In this document: positions 1 through 14,772 of the stretch, one piece after another | How positions within the stretch are numbered: the first letter of the stretch is position 1 | Layout of the letters: every line of letters begins with the position of its first letter | Assembly: GCA_016715865.1 (NCBI GenBank) | Contig: JADJXM010000003.1 | Span: 358,001-422,000 of the forward strand | DNA length: 64,000 nt | DNA from: Acidobacteriota bacterium | GTDB lineage: Bacteria; Acidobacteriota; Blastocatellia; RBC074 | Direction of reading: 5' to 3' | Translations under genes and position numbers: made by a program | Notes under the pieces: model-generated | Told to the model about the DNA's origin: nothing | The model's input: only the letters and a program-made list of their open reading frames with translations | Databases searched by the model: none

Positions 1-576
1 CAGCCCCGCCGTCGCTTTGAAAGCCACATCTGCCTCTGCGCAGGTCCTGATGAATCGAGCCAGATCGACCGAAGACGGAAACCCGTCGGGTGTCACGCTG
101 CCGGTTCGAACCTTTGCCCTGCCGCCCGCTTCGCCGATCAAACCAACCATTTCGGCCGGATCTTCGGCGATCGAAATTTCGAAATATGGAGTTATAGAAT
201 CGGGCAAAATCCGCATCGCGCGGCCAATCTCGTCAGGCCGAACAATCTTCAATTCAATCGCATCGATCGTCGTGCGGCCGGCGTGTCTTTGATTGAATTC
301 GAGAATTCCATCGACATCCGCTTGAAGATCACCGCCCCCAAGCACGCTCAAGGGCCAGACTCGTTCGTCTGCCTCTGAACGAACCCGATCTGCCGACGTT
401 TCGAACTCAGCCAGACGCGAGACAGGTACGATGAACCGTCCGAGCATCCATGCATACTGACTCTCTCGGTAACGTGCATAGTTCTCAACCGCCGAGGCCA
501 TACCAAGCCCCGCCGGCGGAAACAGCCCCGCATAGTCGATCAATCCTGAAAGTAGTGCCTGGGTTGAGAGAAACAT
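1..576 (-). CDS. Conserved hypothetical protein, C-terminus beyond the left edge
   Basis: An open frame of 192 codons starts at an ATG (complement of 574-576) and runs off the window without a stop, so only the N-terminal part is visible. The protein begins MFLSTQALLSGLIDYAGLFP and has no signal peptide or membrane segment; the visible part ends in KATAGL. Codon use resembles that of the neighbours. I recall similar unnamed proteins from Acidobacteriota but cannot assign a function. It is the last visible gene on the strand that carries the tyrosine-catabolism operon, separated from hmgA by about 500 bp of repeats, so it may be co-transcribed. It is not recognisable as fumarylacetoacetase, the enzyme still missing from the pathway. 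Confidence 0.7.
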   Translation of the reverse strand, partial: MFLSTQALLSGLIDYAGLFPPAGLGMASAVENYARYRESQYAWMLGRFIVPVSRLAEFETSADRVRSEADERVWPLSVLGGGDLQADVDGILEFNQRHAGRTTIDAIELKIVRPDEIGRAMRILPDSITPYFEISIAEDPAEMVGLIGEAGGRAKVRTGSVTPDGFPSSVDLARFIRTCAEADVAFKATAGL

Positions 577-581
577 AAAAA

Positions 582-1079
582 AGCTGAAAGTTAAAAGTTA
601 AAAGCTGATGTTACGCAGAGACAATGATCGGAAATTGCTTGACTTGTCCTGAACCCGCGAAGCGGGTGGGCAGAATAGAGCCCGGGGCGGAGCGAGGCCG
701 CCAGGCCGAGCGAAACCCCGGGTATTGTGATCATCATTTCATCAAGCCCATGAAATGGGCGGCAGATTTCTCGATGACGCCTGACTCTCTTCCGCTCAGG
801 CTATCGCCCACTTCGTGGGCTTGCCAATTTTGGTGGAACGGGACCCGGGGCTTCGCTCGGCCTGGCGGCCTCGCTCCACCCCGGGCTCTATTCTTTCGCC
901 TGCGTTGCAGGCTCACAGAAGAATATGCTTGAGAAACCCAAAAATTTGTCAAATCGATTTTAAAGGACTCTTCTGCGTAACATCAGTTAAAAGTTGAAAG
1001 TCGGAGAGATGCGACCTTCTGAGTCGTATTATAATTTCATAGTAACTTCTCAGCCCATGGCCATATACCAATTGAACTT

Positions 1080-1097
<18 letters not shown>
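582..1097. repeat. Inverted heptad-repeat pair, left arm split by the MITE
   Basis: The left arm (582-604 continued at 987-1001) consists of 7-bp units such as AAAGTTA and AAAGTTG. The right arm (1075-1097) is the complementary orientation. The right arm overlaps the last codons and stop of hmgA at 1080. The MITE at 605-986 sits inside the left arm. Between the arms, 1002-1074 shows no feature. Confidence 0.7.
605..986. mobile_element. MITE-like non-autonomous element
   Basis: A 382-bp element without coding capacity. Its ends are a perfect 15-bp terminal inverted repeat (CTGATGTTACGCAGA at 605-619, its complement at 972-986). Inside lies a long imperfect inverted repeat: the block at about 679-721 is the complement of about 842-886. 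Several small palindromes such as ACCCGCGAAGCGGGT are also present. Both ends are flanked by the 7-bp direct repeat TTAAAAG (598-604 and 987-993), consistent with a target-site duplication, although the flanks belong to a repeat with the same 7-bp period. No transposase is present, so it would need one in trans. Confidence 0.75.
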
Positions 1098-2378
<1,281 letters not shown>

Positions 2379-2380
2379 AG

Positions 2381-3484
<1,104 letters not shown>

Positions 3485-3498
3485 ACGCTCCTCCATTT

Positions 3499-4480
<982 letters not shown>

Positions 4481-4481
<1 letters not shown>

Positions 4482-6511
4482 TAATACCTCCTCGGTCTCG
4501 CCGGGTCCTTACATTCGGTTGCCGCATTGATGTCCCGTATCTCATCGAGCGTCCGAGGATCTTCGAGCGCCGTCAGATCTCCAGGATCCTGGCCCAGCCA
4601 GGCGGCCCTGATGACGCGCCTCATGACTTTGGCATTACGCGTCTTCGGCAATGCCCGAATGAAAAGGACTTTTTGCGGGCGGAGCGGCTTTCCCAGCTCC
4701 GCGGCAACCTTGCCCATCAATTCGGCGGACAATTCGGCATCTCCCGTTCCACCTGATGACAAGACGCAGAAAACGACCAGCGCGTTGCCCTTAATCGCGT
4801 CCGGCACTCCAATCGCGGCCGCTTCGGCTACAGCCGGATGAGAGACCAGCACCGATTCGACCTCGGCCGGCCCGACACGCTTGCCTGCTATCTTCAAGGT
4901 GTCGTCACTGCGGCCCAGAATGAACCAGTGACCGTCATCATCGACCATCGCCCAGTCTCCATGCACCCAGATCCCGGGCCAGCGCGACCAGTAGGTGTCG
5001 AGATACCTCTCGGGATCTTTCCAGAATCCGCGCGCCTGCCCGATCCAGGGACGTCGGATGACCAGCTCGCCAACCTCACCCCGCACAGGTTTGCCCGATT
5101 CATCAATGACATCCGCGGCGATGCCGGGACATGGCGCCGAAAATGAACACGGCTTGATCGGCAATAACGGATTGCCCATCAGTATGCCGCCCGAAATCTC
5201 TGTTCCGCCCGAATAGTTGATGATCGGGATTCGCCGCCGGCCGACTGTCTCGAACAACCACCACCATGGGTCCGGATTCCACGGCTCGCCCGTCGAGGCG
5301 AAGATGCGAAGACTCGATAAATCGCGTCTGGCCGGCAGATCGTCTCCATGAACAAGCAGCGATCGAATCAGCGTCGGAGAGACACCCATCACTTCGATCT
5401 GATGACTCTCGCAGAATTCCCAGATTCGATCGGCCTCCGGGTAATCCGGAGCGCCATCATAGAGCACTATCGTGGCGCCTAGAATCGTTGCGCCGTAAAT
5501 CAGCCACGGTCCCATCATCCAGCCGATGTCTGTCAGCCATGAGATCCTTGTCCCACGACCGACATCCGTACCGAAAGCCATATCCTGGGCCGCTTTGACC
5601 GGAAATCCGCAATGCGAGTGCAATATCCCTTTCGGCCTGCCCGTCGTTCCCGAAGTGTAAATGGCAATGAGCGGGTCTTCGGATGCCATCTGTTCGGCCC
5701 CGCGCCGTTTCGGATTTCTGGCGCCCGTCTCCATCAACTGATCGAAATAGAGATCGCGGCCGATCTTCATCGGTATGGTCTGTTTTGTCCGCCTGACGAC
5801 GATGACGCGCAGGATATCCGGCAGGTTGTCAACAGCCTCGTCGGCGACATGTTTGGCGCTCACCGTGCGTCCACGCCGTGGAAATCCGTCGCAGGTGAAG
5901 AGCGCCTTCGCGCCCACATCGCGCAGCCGGGATTCGATAGCCGCGGGCCCGTAACCAGAAAAAAGCGGCACAGCGATCGCACCGATCCGGCTGATGGCCA
6001 GCAGGCCGATCACCGTTTCAGGCGCCATCGGCAGATGCAGCCCAATCGCATCGCCTTTCTTCAATCCGCATGCCCTCATGCCCGCGGCGCACAGACAGAC
6101 CTCGTCCCAGAGTTCCTGATAGGTCAGCTCGCGCCTTTCGCCTTCCTCACCCTCCCAGATCAGGGCAATCGTCCGGGCCATGGACTCATCCTCGATCCAT
6201 CGATCAAGGCAGCTTTGCGTAATGTTGAGCCGCCCGTTGACGCACCAATCGGGCCATTGCGGACCGCGGCTCTCGTCCAGAACCTGTGTGAAGGGATCGT
6301 CAAACCGGATATCCAGAAACCTGAGCACCTCACTCGTGAACCAGGCTACATCTTCAGTAGACCGCCGCTGCAGTTCAACGTAACTTCCCGCGCCGCAAAA
6401 GTTCATAAAACGCGTCAATTGCGCCCGTGCGATCACTTCTTCGCTCGGAGTCCACGCAATCTGCCACGCAATCTGCCGCGCAATCTGGTTGTTGTTACGT
6501 TCTGGCGCCAT
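4481..6511 (-). CDS. AMP-forming acyl-CoA synthetase, possibly acetoacetate-activating
   Basis: A 676-residue member of the acetyl-/acetoacetyl-CoA synthetase branch of the ANL superfamily. Visible motifs are the phosphate-binding loop YTSGTTGRPKG, an A5-like segment NYSGGTEISGG, the hinge region DDTLKIAGKRVGPAEVE, and a C-terminal domain with the catalytic lysine region (KTRNAKVMRR). The N-terminus resembles the ACAS-type cap. Its place inside the Phe/Tyr operon suggests activation of acetoacetate, the end product of tyrosine breakdown, or of another short acid. Substrate specificity cannot be read from the sequence; acetyl-CoA or propionyl-CoA synthetase are alternatives. Confidence 0.8.
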
Positions 6512-6527
6512 GGTCTGTCATTTCTGC

Positions 6528-6551
6528 ATGCCGACTGGAAGTCGGCGTTCC
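6528..6551. repeat. REP-like palindrome next to the ilvE stop
   Basis: A 24-bp unit starting ATGCCGACTGG and ending GTCGGCGTTCC, itself palindromic (GCCGAC...GTCGGC). It lies directly against the ilvE stop codon. A near-identical unit occurs twice in inverted orientation at 56237-56329, so this is a dispersed repeat family. Confidence 0.7.
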
Positions 6552-6552
6552 A

Positions 6553-7506
<954 letters not shown>

Positions 7507-7594
7507 CGATTTACCTCCCCCCACTTAGATATCAAACTCTGACTTTTACCCATCAATTAACGTTGCTAATCACACCGATTAAGATATTATATAA

Positions 7595-7618
7595 AGCCAT
7601 TCATTCATCATGAATGGC
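7595..7618. promoter_or_regulatory. Palindrome in the ilvE-lrp divergent region
   Basis: GCCATTCA at 7595-7602 is mirrored by TGAATGGC at 7611-7618, a perfect 8-bp inverted repeat with an 8-bp spacer. It sits between the divergent ilvE operon and the Lrp-type gene, with an AT-rich stretch containing TTGCTA and ATATTATAT just upstream. It could be an operator for the adjacent regulator or a hairpin in its leader; the sequence alone does not decide. Confidence 0.45.
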
Positions 7619-7670
7619 TTATTTAAAGAAAATAGTGACTTCAAGCTTAAAAACACAGGTAATTTCGCAT

Positions 7671-8135
7671 ATGAGCTTAGAGTATGAAAAAATCCTCGAT
7701 GAAATAGGCTGGAAGATTCTGGAGGAGATGCAGCGCAATGCCCGGATCAGTTTTTCCGAGCTTGGCAGGCGGGTTGGATTGTCGGTTCCGGCGGTGACAG
7801 AACGGATTCGAAAGATGGAGGATGTCGGTATCATCACTGGCTATCACGCTGAGGTGAATGCCGAAAAGGTAGGATTTCCGATCATCGCCTTCATACGGAT
7901 GAGTGTGACCGGCGATGTTTCGACGAAGATCATATCACTGATCGAAACCATGCCGGAGGTGATCGAATGTCACAAGGGAACGGGCGGTGATTCCTTTATC
8001 ATCAAGATCCGTGTGACATCGGTTCATCACCTCGAAAAAGTGATCGAAAAACTTTTGCCATATGGCTCGACCTCGACATCGATCGTGCTCTCATCGCCCG
8101 TCACTATGAGACTGATCGAACGACCCGGAAATTGA
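7671..8135 (+). CDS. Lrp/AsnC family transcriptional regulator
   Basis: A 154-residue protein with an N-terminal winged helix-turn-helix (ILEEMQRNARISFSELGRRV, then SVPAVTERIRKMEDVGII) and a C-terminal RAM/ACT-like ligand domain ending in a typical SSPVTMR segment. I prefer the ATG at 7671 (MSLEYEKILDEIG), where Lrp proteins normally begin; an upstream ATG at 7614 would add 19 unusual residues and lies inside a palindrome. It is transcribed divergently from the Phe/Tyr catabolic operon, the usual arrangement for an Lrp-type regulator sensing the substrate amino acid. Control of that operon is inferred, not shown. Confidence 0.92.
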   Translation: MSLEYEKILDEIGWKILEEMQRNARISFSELGRRVGLSVPAVTERIRKMEDVGIITGYHAEVNAEKVGFPIIAFIRMSVTGDVSTKIISLIETMPEVIECHKGTGGDSFIIKIRVTSVHHLEKVIEKLLPYGSTSTSIVLSSPVTMRLIERPGN

Positions 8136-8151
8136 AAAGATTCATGATGAA

Positions 8152-8180
8152 GAAACGCCGGTGTACATGACCGGCGTTTC
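8152..8180. terminator. Bidirectional terminator between lrp and ppi
   Basis: An 11-bp perfect stem (GAAACGCCGGT / ACCGGCGTTTC) with a 7-base loop lies between the convergent lrp-type and peptidyl-prolyl isomerase genes. The flanks are only weakly T-rich. Confidence 0.7.
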
Positions 8181-8196
8181 CCTGTACGGACTATTT

Positions 8197-8646
8197 TCAA
8201 GCGGAAGCGATCGCAACTGATGAGATCCTGTCTCCGACGCGTATCTGTTTGACGACATCAAGACCTTCGGTTACGCGACCGAAGACGGCATAGTTCCCAT
8301 CCAGAAACGCCGCCGGCCCAAGCGTGATATAAAACTGGCAACTGGCGCTGTTGGGATCCGTGGAACGGGCCATGGCGACGGCGCCGGCCTCTCCGTGTTT
8401 CAGATTTGGCGTGACTTCCAGCGGAATCTTCTTATCCGAACTTCCTGTTCCGTTGCCTCGTGGACATCCGCCCTGAATGACGAATCCCGGTTCGACTCGA
8501 TGAAAATTCAGACCATCATAAAATTTGCGATCGGCCAGCTCGATAAAATTGCCGGTCGTGATCGGGGCCATGTCCTCATACAATTCGAACTTGATTGTTC
8601 CCTTGTCGGTTTCGATAACCGCGATTCGATTCTTCTGATCAGACAT
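8197..8646 (-). CDS. Cyclophilin-type peptidyl-prolyl cis-trans isomerase
   Basis: Speeds proline isomerisation during protein folding. The 149-residue protein is a single cyclophilin domain with the family core FHRVEPGFVIQGGCPRGNGTG, the segment GAVAMARSTDPNSASCQFYI and FGRVTEGLDVV. The active-site Arg of FHR and Gln of QGG are present. There is no signal peptide, so it should be cytoplasmic, similar to PpiB. It is followed in the same direction by no close gene; the HAD phosphatase lies upstream on the same strand 34 bp away, so the two may form a short operon. Confidence 0.93.
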   Translation of the reverse strand: MSDQKNRIAVIETDKGTIKFELYEDMAPITTGNFIELADRKFYDGLNFHRVEPGFVIQGGCPRGNGTGSSDKKIPLEVTPNLKHGEAGAVAMARSTDPNSASCQFYITLGPAAFLDGNYAVFGRVTEGLDVVKQIRVGDRISSVAIASA

Positions 8647-8680
8647 TCAATATCTCCTTTTATAAAGTCCTGTATGTAGT

Positions 8681-9511
8681 TTACAACGCATAGCTTTCGA
8701 TGGCACGGGCAACTCCATCCTCTTCATTCGACGGGGTTTCGATGAAACCGTGTTGCTTCATTTCATCTTCAGCGTTTGCCATCACCACGCCGAACCCGGC
8801 GAATTGCAACATCGGCAGATCGTTATGATTATCTCCTATGGCCATAACCTCAGCCGGCGAAATACCACGTTGTTCAGCAAGAGCCCGCAGGCTGACCCCC
8901 TTCGAGGCTGTCGTGCTGAGCGCGTCCAGAATTGTCAGATCGACCGACCTGTACCGCGTCTGGAACAACCTGATGCGCCCGTCCATGGCGACTTCAAGGT
9001 CTTTCGCAAATGAATCGATCGGGTCGCAACGACCCGAAAACATCATTTGAATCGGGGATTGCTGGACATATTCGATCAGGTCGTCCACCTCGACTACGGA
9101 TTCGCGATAGCGATCAAGATAGCGATGGAGCGCCCGATTAGTCTCGGAGATCCCTTCGATAATCATTGTTCCCATTCCGTGCGGATCGTCGCAGCAGATC
9201 ATATCCGCTCCGAAATCGCGTCCCAGCCTGATGATCTCACGAGCGATCCCGGCATCCAGTGGATGGAAATCGAGCGTTTCGAGCGTTTCGACATTCTTCG
9301 TCAGTGCGCCATTGTGCGAAACCAGCGGGACATCCAGACCAAGTTCGAGCAGCAGCGCGCGGGCAGAGGCGAACCGCCGGCCGGTCACCAGAATGACTTC
9401 TATTCCCGCCCGCCGCGCTTCCAGAATGGCTGCACGATTGCGCGGCGTCAACTCTCCCCTCGGCGTCAGCAGGGTTCCATCGATATCCAGTGCGATCAAT
9501 CTGATAGGCAT
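8681..9511 (-). CDS. Cof-type HAD-superfamily phosphatase
   Basis: A 276-residue haloacid-dehalogenase hydrolase of the Cof/YidA subfamily. Motif I is DIDGTLLTPRGEL (nucleophile Asp and acid/base Asp), motif II lies in VTGRR, and motifs III-IV are the Lys of TASKGVSL and GDNHNDLPML. A type IIB cap domain lies between motifs II and III. Such enzymes dephosphorylate sugar phosphates, flavin precursors or similar metabolites; the substrate here is unknown. It appears to be the first gene of a pair with the cyclophilin gene. Confidence 0.9.
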   Translation of the reverse strand: MPIRLIALDIDGTLLTPRGELTPRNRAAILEARRAGIEVILVTGRRFASARALLLELGLDVPLVSHNGALTKNVETLETLDFHPLDAGIAREIIRLGRDFGADMICCDDPHGMGTMIIEGISETNRALHRYLDRYRESVVEVDDLIEYVQQSPIQMMFSGRCDPIDSFAKDLEVAMDGRIRLFQTRYRSVDLTILDALSTTASKGVSLRALAEQRGISPAEVMAIGDNHNDLPMLQFAGFGVVMANAEDEMKQHGFIETPSNEEDGVARAIESYAL

Positions 9512-9589
9512 AAAATAATAATCAAATTACCATCCGGGTATTCAAAATTCAAACTTGCCGCTTCGGGCTATTCTTTGTAGTATCGGTAT

Positions 9590-10624
9590 ATGTCGAAAAA
9601 AGCACTGATCACGGGAATAACGGGCCAGGACGGGAGTTATCTGACTGAACTGCTGCTCAAAAAAGGATATGACGTGTTCGGCATCATCCGACGCGCCAGC
9701 ACATTCAACACTGAACGCATCGACCACATCTACCAGGATCCGCATGAACAGGGCCGGCGTCTGCATCTGCTCTACGGCGACCTCAACGATGCCAGTTCGC
9801 TGAACAAGATTTTACGCGATGTGCAGCCGGAGGAGATATACAACCTCGGCGCGCAGTCGCACGTCCGTGTGAGTTTCGACATTCCTGAGTACACAGCCGA
9901 AATCGGAGGCCTCGGAACGCTTCGCCTGCTCGAAGCGATACGCGAAACCGGTCTTCACAAGACGAGGTTCTACCAGGCTTCTTCCTCAGAGCTTTACGGC
10001 AAGGTTCAGGAGATCCCGCAGACCGAAACGACTCCTTTCTATCCGCGCAGCCCTTACGGCGTCGCCAAACTCTATTCATACTGGATCACGGTCAATTATC
10101 GCGAAAGTTACGGCCTCTACGCCTGCAACGGGATTCTTTTCAATCATGAATCTCCTCGTCGCGGCGAAACTTTCGTCACTCGCAAGGTGACACGCGCTGC
10201 GGTCTCGATCAAACTCGGCCTGCAGGACAAGCTCTTCCTGGGCAATCTGGATGCGAAACGCGACTGGGGCTTCGCGGGGGATTACGTCGAAGCCATGTGG
10301 CTCATGCTGCAACAGGATCAGGCTGACGACTACGTCATCTCCACCGGCGAAACCCATTCGGTGCGTCAGCTTCTCGAAGAAGCCTTTGGATACCTCAATC
10401 TCGACTGGAAGGACTACGTCGAGATCGATCCCCGTTACTTCCGGCCAGCCGAGGTCGACCTTCTGATCGGAGATTCCTCAAAAGCGCGCAGGAAACTCGG
10501 ATGGGCACCAAAAGTCCCCTTTCGCGATCTGGTCAGAATGATGATAGATGCTGATATGAATGAGTCCATACAATCGAGTCGCAGTGACAGGCGGCGGGGG
10601 CTTTCTCGGCTCTTATGTCGTTGA
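9590..10624 (+). CDS. gmd: GDP-mannose 4,6-dehydratase
   Basis: Catalyses the first step of GDP-L-fucose synthesis, converting GDP-D-mannose to the 4-keto-6-deoxy sugar. The 344-residue extended short-chain dehydrogenase has the NADP-binding TGITGQDGSYL, the family signature YNLGAQSHVRVSF, the active-site SSSELYGKV and the catalytic pair in YGVAKLYSYW, and NGILFNHESPRRGETFVTRK. The C-terminal 20 or so residues overlap the start of fcl by 65 bp in another frame. Fucose or a related deoxysugar probably goes into surface polysaccharide. Confidence 0.96.
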   Translation: MSKKALITGITGQDGSYLTELLLKKGYDVFGIIRRASTFNTERIDHIYQDPHEQGRRLHLLYGDLNDASSLNKILRDVQPEEIYNLGAQSHVRVSFDIPEYTAEIGGLGTLRLLEAIRETGLHKTRFYQASSSELYGKVQEIPQTETTPFYPRSPYGVAKLYSYWITVNYRESYGLYACNGILFNHESPRRGETFVTRKVTRAAVSIKLGLQDKLFLGNLDAKRDWGFAGDYVEAMWLMLQQDQADDYVISTGETHSVRQLLEEAFGYLNLDWKDYVEIDPRYFRPAEVDLLIGDSSKARRKLGWAPKVPFRDLVRMMIDADMNESIQSSRSDRRRGLSRLLCR

Positions 10625-11492
10625 GAAGCTTCGCGAGCGAGGCGTCGAGAATATCTTCATTCCCCGAAAGGCTGACTATGATCTGGTGCGGATAGAAAAT
10701 GTCCGCAGGATGTATGATGATGCCGCGCCGGAGCTGGTCATTCACCTCGCGGCCATTGTCGGCGGCATCGGCGCCAATCGCGCCAATCCGGGGCGTTACT
10801 TTTACGATAACCTGATGATGGGCGTCCAATTGATCGATGAAGCGCGGTTGCGCGGGGTCAAAAAATTCGTCGCGACAGGAACGATATGCGCCTACCCGAA
10901 ATTCACGCCGGTCCCGTTCAGGGAGGACGATCTGTGGAACGGTTATCCCGAAGAGACTAACGCCCCCTACGGGCTGGCGAAAAAAATGATGCTCGTGCAA
11001 TCGCAATCCTACCGTGAGCAGTACGGATACAATTCGATCTTTCTGCTGCCGGTCAACCTGTATGGTCCGAGGGACAATTTCGACCTGCAGAGCTCCCACG
11101 TCATTCCGGCGCTGATTCGAAAATGTATCGAAGCGGTCGAAAGAGGCGACGACAGAATAGTCTGCTGGGGAAGCGGCAAGGTGACTCGGGAATTCCTTCA
11201 CGCCGAGGACTGCGCTCGAGGTATCATCATGGCGGCTGAAAGCTATGACCGGTCGGACCCGGTCAACCTGGGCGCAGGTTTCGAGATATCGATCCGCGAT
11301 CTGGCCGAGAAGATCGCCTCGCTGACCGGCTTCAGGGGAAAACTTGTCTGGGATGCGTCACAGCCGGACGGCCAGCCGCGAAGATGTCTGGATGTGACGC
11401 GCGCGGAACGCGAGTTCGGGTTCCGCGCGCGCATCGGTTTCGACGAGGGGTTGAAACAGACGATTGACTGGTATCGCGGATGCATCGCCTGA
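10560..11492 (+). CDS. fcl: GDP-L-fucose synthase
   Basis: Epimerises and reduces the Gmd product to GDP-L-fucose. The 310-residue SDR protein has the NADP loop TGGGGFLGSYV, the family-specific HLAAIVGGIGANRANPG, the catalytic Ser/Tyr/Lys region (TGTICAYPK, then APYGLAKKMM), and LYGPRDNFD. The start overlaps the gmd 3' end by 65 bp, an unusually long overlap for the pair and a sign of tight coupling. Starts further inside the gene would remove the nucleotide-binding loop, so the overlap seems real. Confidence 0.95.
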   Translation: MSPYNRVAVTGGGGFLGSYVVEKLRERGVENIFIPRKADYDLVRIENVRRMYDDAAPELVIHLAAIVGGIGANRANPGRYFYDNLMMGVQLIDEARLRGVKKFVATGTICAYPKFTPVPFREDDLWNGYPEETNAPYGLAKKMMLVQSQSYREQYGYNSIFLLPVNLYGPRDNFDLQSSHVIPALIRKCIEAVERGDDRIVCWGSGKVTREFLHAEDCARGIIMAAESYDRSDPVNLGAGFEISIRDLAEKIASLTGFRGKLVWDASQPDGQPRRCLDVTRAEREFGFRARIGFDEGLKQTIDWYRGCIA

Positions 11493-11505
11493 GATCATTC
11501 CACGA

Positions 11506-12207
11506 TCATCGCACGATGCCTTTCGGGGAGAACTTGCGCAGCGTCAGCGGAAAGACACTGATGTCCGATGGCGTCCGAACCTTGCCGTCAACGATGATTT
11601 CGCGAGCCGAGATCTCCTGACCGTAGATCGCTTCGTTTGAACTATTATCCTGCATGATTACAGCGCCCTTCAGCTCCAGGCCGGCGAACAGGCCGCGACT
11701 TCGCGAATATGAGACGATCTGGGATTTCAGCAGGACATCGGTTGAAACGTGCGTATTTCGGCCGACAGGTCCCGCCGAAACGGCCGCGCCTGCTCCGATC
11801 TCGAACTTGTCCTCGAGCAGGCCGTCGACGCCCGATTTATTCATGATCAGAAGCACAAGATCGACCGCCTGACCTCCGATCTGCAAGCCGAAACTTCCGC
11901 CCCCGATTGTGAAGTAGGCCGGAGCCCCCCACGATCCCTGACTGCGACGACAGCTGATCAATCCTTTGCCATACTGACCGCCGACGATAAAACCGCCTTT
12001 CTTGACGGATGGAAAAACGGCCACACAGTATGAACGATCGAGCAGGTCCTGAGGGATCCCCTGATCCATGGCTGACATAATCTCCTGAAACGCGGTGGCA
12101 GCGCGTTTGGCGCGATCCCGCGCATCGGCCTTTGACTGGGCAAAAGACGTGATTGTATTTGCCGGCACAAGCAGGCAAATCAGGGCAATGAGAACGATCT
12201 TTTTCAT
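11506..12207 (-). CDS. Exported SYLF (Ysc84-type) lipid-binding domain protein
   Basis: A 233-residue protein with a signal peptide (MKKIVLIALICLLVPANT... ending near SFAQ) followed by a SYLF domain: DRSYCVAVFPSVKKGGFIVGG, YGKGLISCR, APAYFTIGGGSFGLQIGGQ, and SRSRGLFAGLELKGAVI. SYLF proteins bind membrane lipids; bacterial exported versions are of unknown role, probably envelope associated. It converges on fcl with a 13-bp gap and is divergent from the membrane protein at 12338. Confidence 0.9.
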   Translation of the reverse strand: MKKIVLIALICLLVPANTITSFAQSKADARDRAKRAATAFQEIMSAMDQGIPQDLLDRSYCVAVFPSVKKGGFIVGGQYGKGLISCRRSQGSWGAPAYFTIGGGSFGLQIGGQAVDLVLLIMNKSGVDGLLEDKFEIGAGAAVSAGPVGRNTHVSTDVLLKSQIVSYSRSRGLFAGLELKGAVIMQDNSSNEAIYGQEISAREIIVDGKVRTPSDISVFPLTLRKFSPKGIVR

Positions 12208-12235
12208 CTTTATCTCCGTTATAAAAGGGATGATC

Positions 12236-12316
<81 letters not shown>

Positions 12317-12337
12317 CACCTTTAGCCTTGAACCCGC

Positions 12338-13705
<1,368 letters not shown>

Positions 13706-13706
13706 T

Positions 13707-14762
13707 ATGAGCTTTTCGATCGTCGGAAAAAACTGGCCCTGCTTGTTGATCTTCTCGATTTTGATGCTGGCATGCACCGGAACGGCGCCGGGCGCAGCGC
13801 CTGTTGAGGAATACGTCAAACGACTGGAACAGGCCGAAGCCATCGCCGACCAGATGATAGATCAGGAACCAGATCCGGAAGAACTGCTGGCGGTCATTAC
13901 CATGATTCGCCAGCTGATTCCGCGGGCGGAAGATGTCTCAACATCATCTCAGGGTATCAGCCAGAATGTGAGGGTCGATAATGGCTGGCTGCATTTGAGA
14001 CTGGACGAGCTGGCCAAAATTGCCAATGGCGACCCTGAGCAACAGCGCTCGATGTTGATCGAAATAGCCGATCGGCTCTTCGTGCTGCAGGAACGGGTCA
14101 ATTCAACGGTCAAAGCCGAAGACCGGAAGGCCCAGCTGGATGCAATCCTCTTGCGAAACGAATACCGCCCGGATGAGGAGAAGGAATCGATCGCACGAAA
14201 ATGGCTCAGAAACCTGTGGGGATTCATCAGACGCCTGCTCGACAAGCTTCCCAAACCGCAACCGTCTCAACCGGAGGATCCGGGCATTACTCCATTCCGC
14301 ACCTTCAGCCTCGTGTTCGGCCTGCTGCTGCTGGTCGGGATCGGATTCGGCCTGCTCAGATTTATAACCAGGAGACGGCGGCGCAAACGAAAGAGCGATG
14401 GGCTGGAGGTGCGTGAAGTGCTTGGCGAAGCGCTTCCGGATGACATCACCGCCGCCGACATGCTCCGCAAAGCTTCGGAGTTCGCCAGCCAGGGGGATTA
14501 CCGGGCGGCCATCCGCAGAGCCTATATCGCACTCCTTTGCGAACTCGAGGAGCGTGGTAAGTTGAGCCTTCACAAATCGAGAACCAATCGCGATTACATC
14601 GAGGAACTGCGTGGCGAAATCGAGATCTTGAGCCCGTTTTCTCAGATGACAGGAAGGTTTGAAAAGACATGGTACGGCCAGGCTGAGACGTCGGCCGGCG
14701 AATTCGACGATTATCTGACGCTATACAGAAAGACAGTCACGAAGAAGATCGGGCAGGATTAA
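13707..14762 (+). CDS. DUF4129 domain membrane protein
   Basis: A 351-residue protein starting at 13707 (MSFSIVGKNW), one base after the previous stop; the frame is open further upstream but that part overlaps the preceding gene. It has an N-terminal signal or anchor segment, a helical extracytoplasmic part, one membrane helix (FSLVFGLLLLVGIGFGLL) followed by a basic stretch, and a C-terminal cytoplasmic DUF4129-type region (YRAAIRRAYIALLCELEERG, HKSRTNRDYIEEL). DUF4129 commonly accompanies transglutaminase-like or MoxR/DUF58 genes; here it stands between a polytopic protein and DUF4350. Confidence 0.8.
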   Translation: MSFSIVGKNWPCLLIFSILMLACTGTAPGAAPVEEYVKRLEQAEAIADQMIDQEPDPEELLAVITMIRQLIPRAEDVSTSSQGISQNVRVDNGWLHLRLDELAKIANGDPEQQRSMLIEIADRLFVLQERVNSTVKAEDRKAQLDAILLRNEYRPDEEKESIARKWLRNLWGFIRRLLDKLPKPQPSQPEDPGITPFRTFSLVFGLLLLVGIGFGLLRFITRRRRRKRKSDGLEVREVLGEALPDDITAADMLRKASEFASQGDYRAAIRRAYIALLCELEERGKLSLHKSRTNRDYIEELRGEIEILSPFSQMTGRFEKTWYGQAETSAGEFDDYLTLYRKTVTKKIGQD

Positions 14763-14772
14763 ACGTCAAATC

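Noticed and set aside
605..619. The 15-bp inverted repeat as a phage attachment site
   Set aside because: It is an inverted, not direct, repeat, encloses only 382 bp without integrase, and has a 7-bp flanking duplication typical of transposition.
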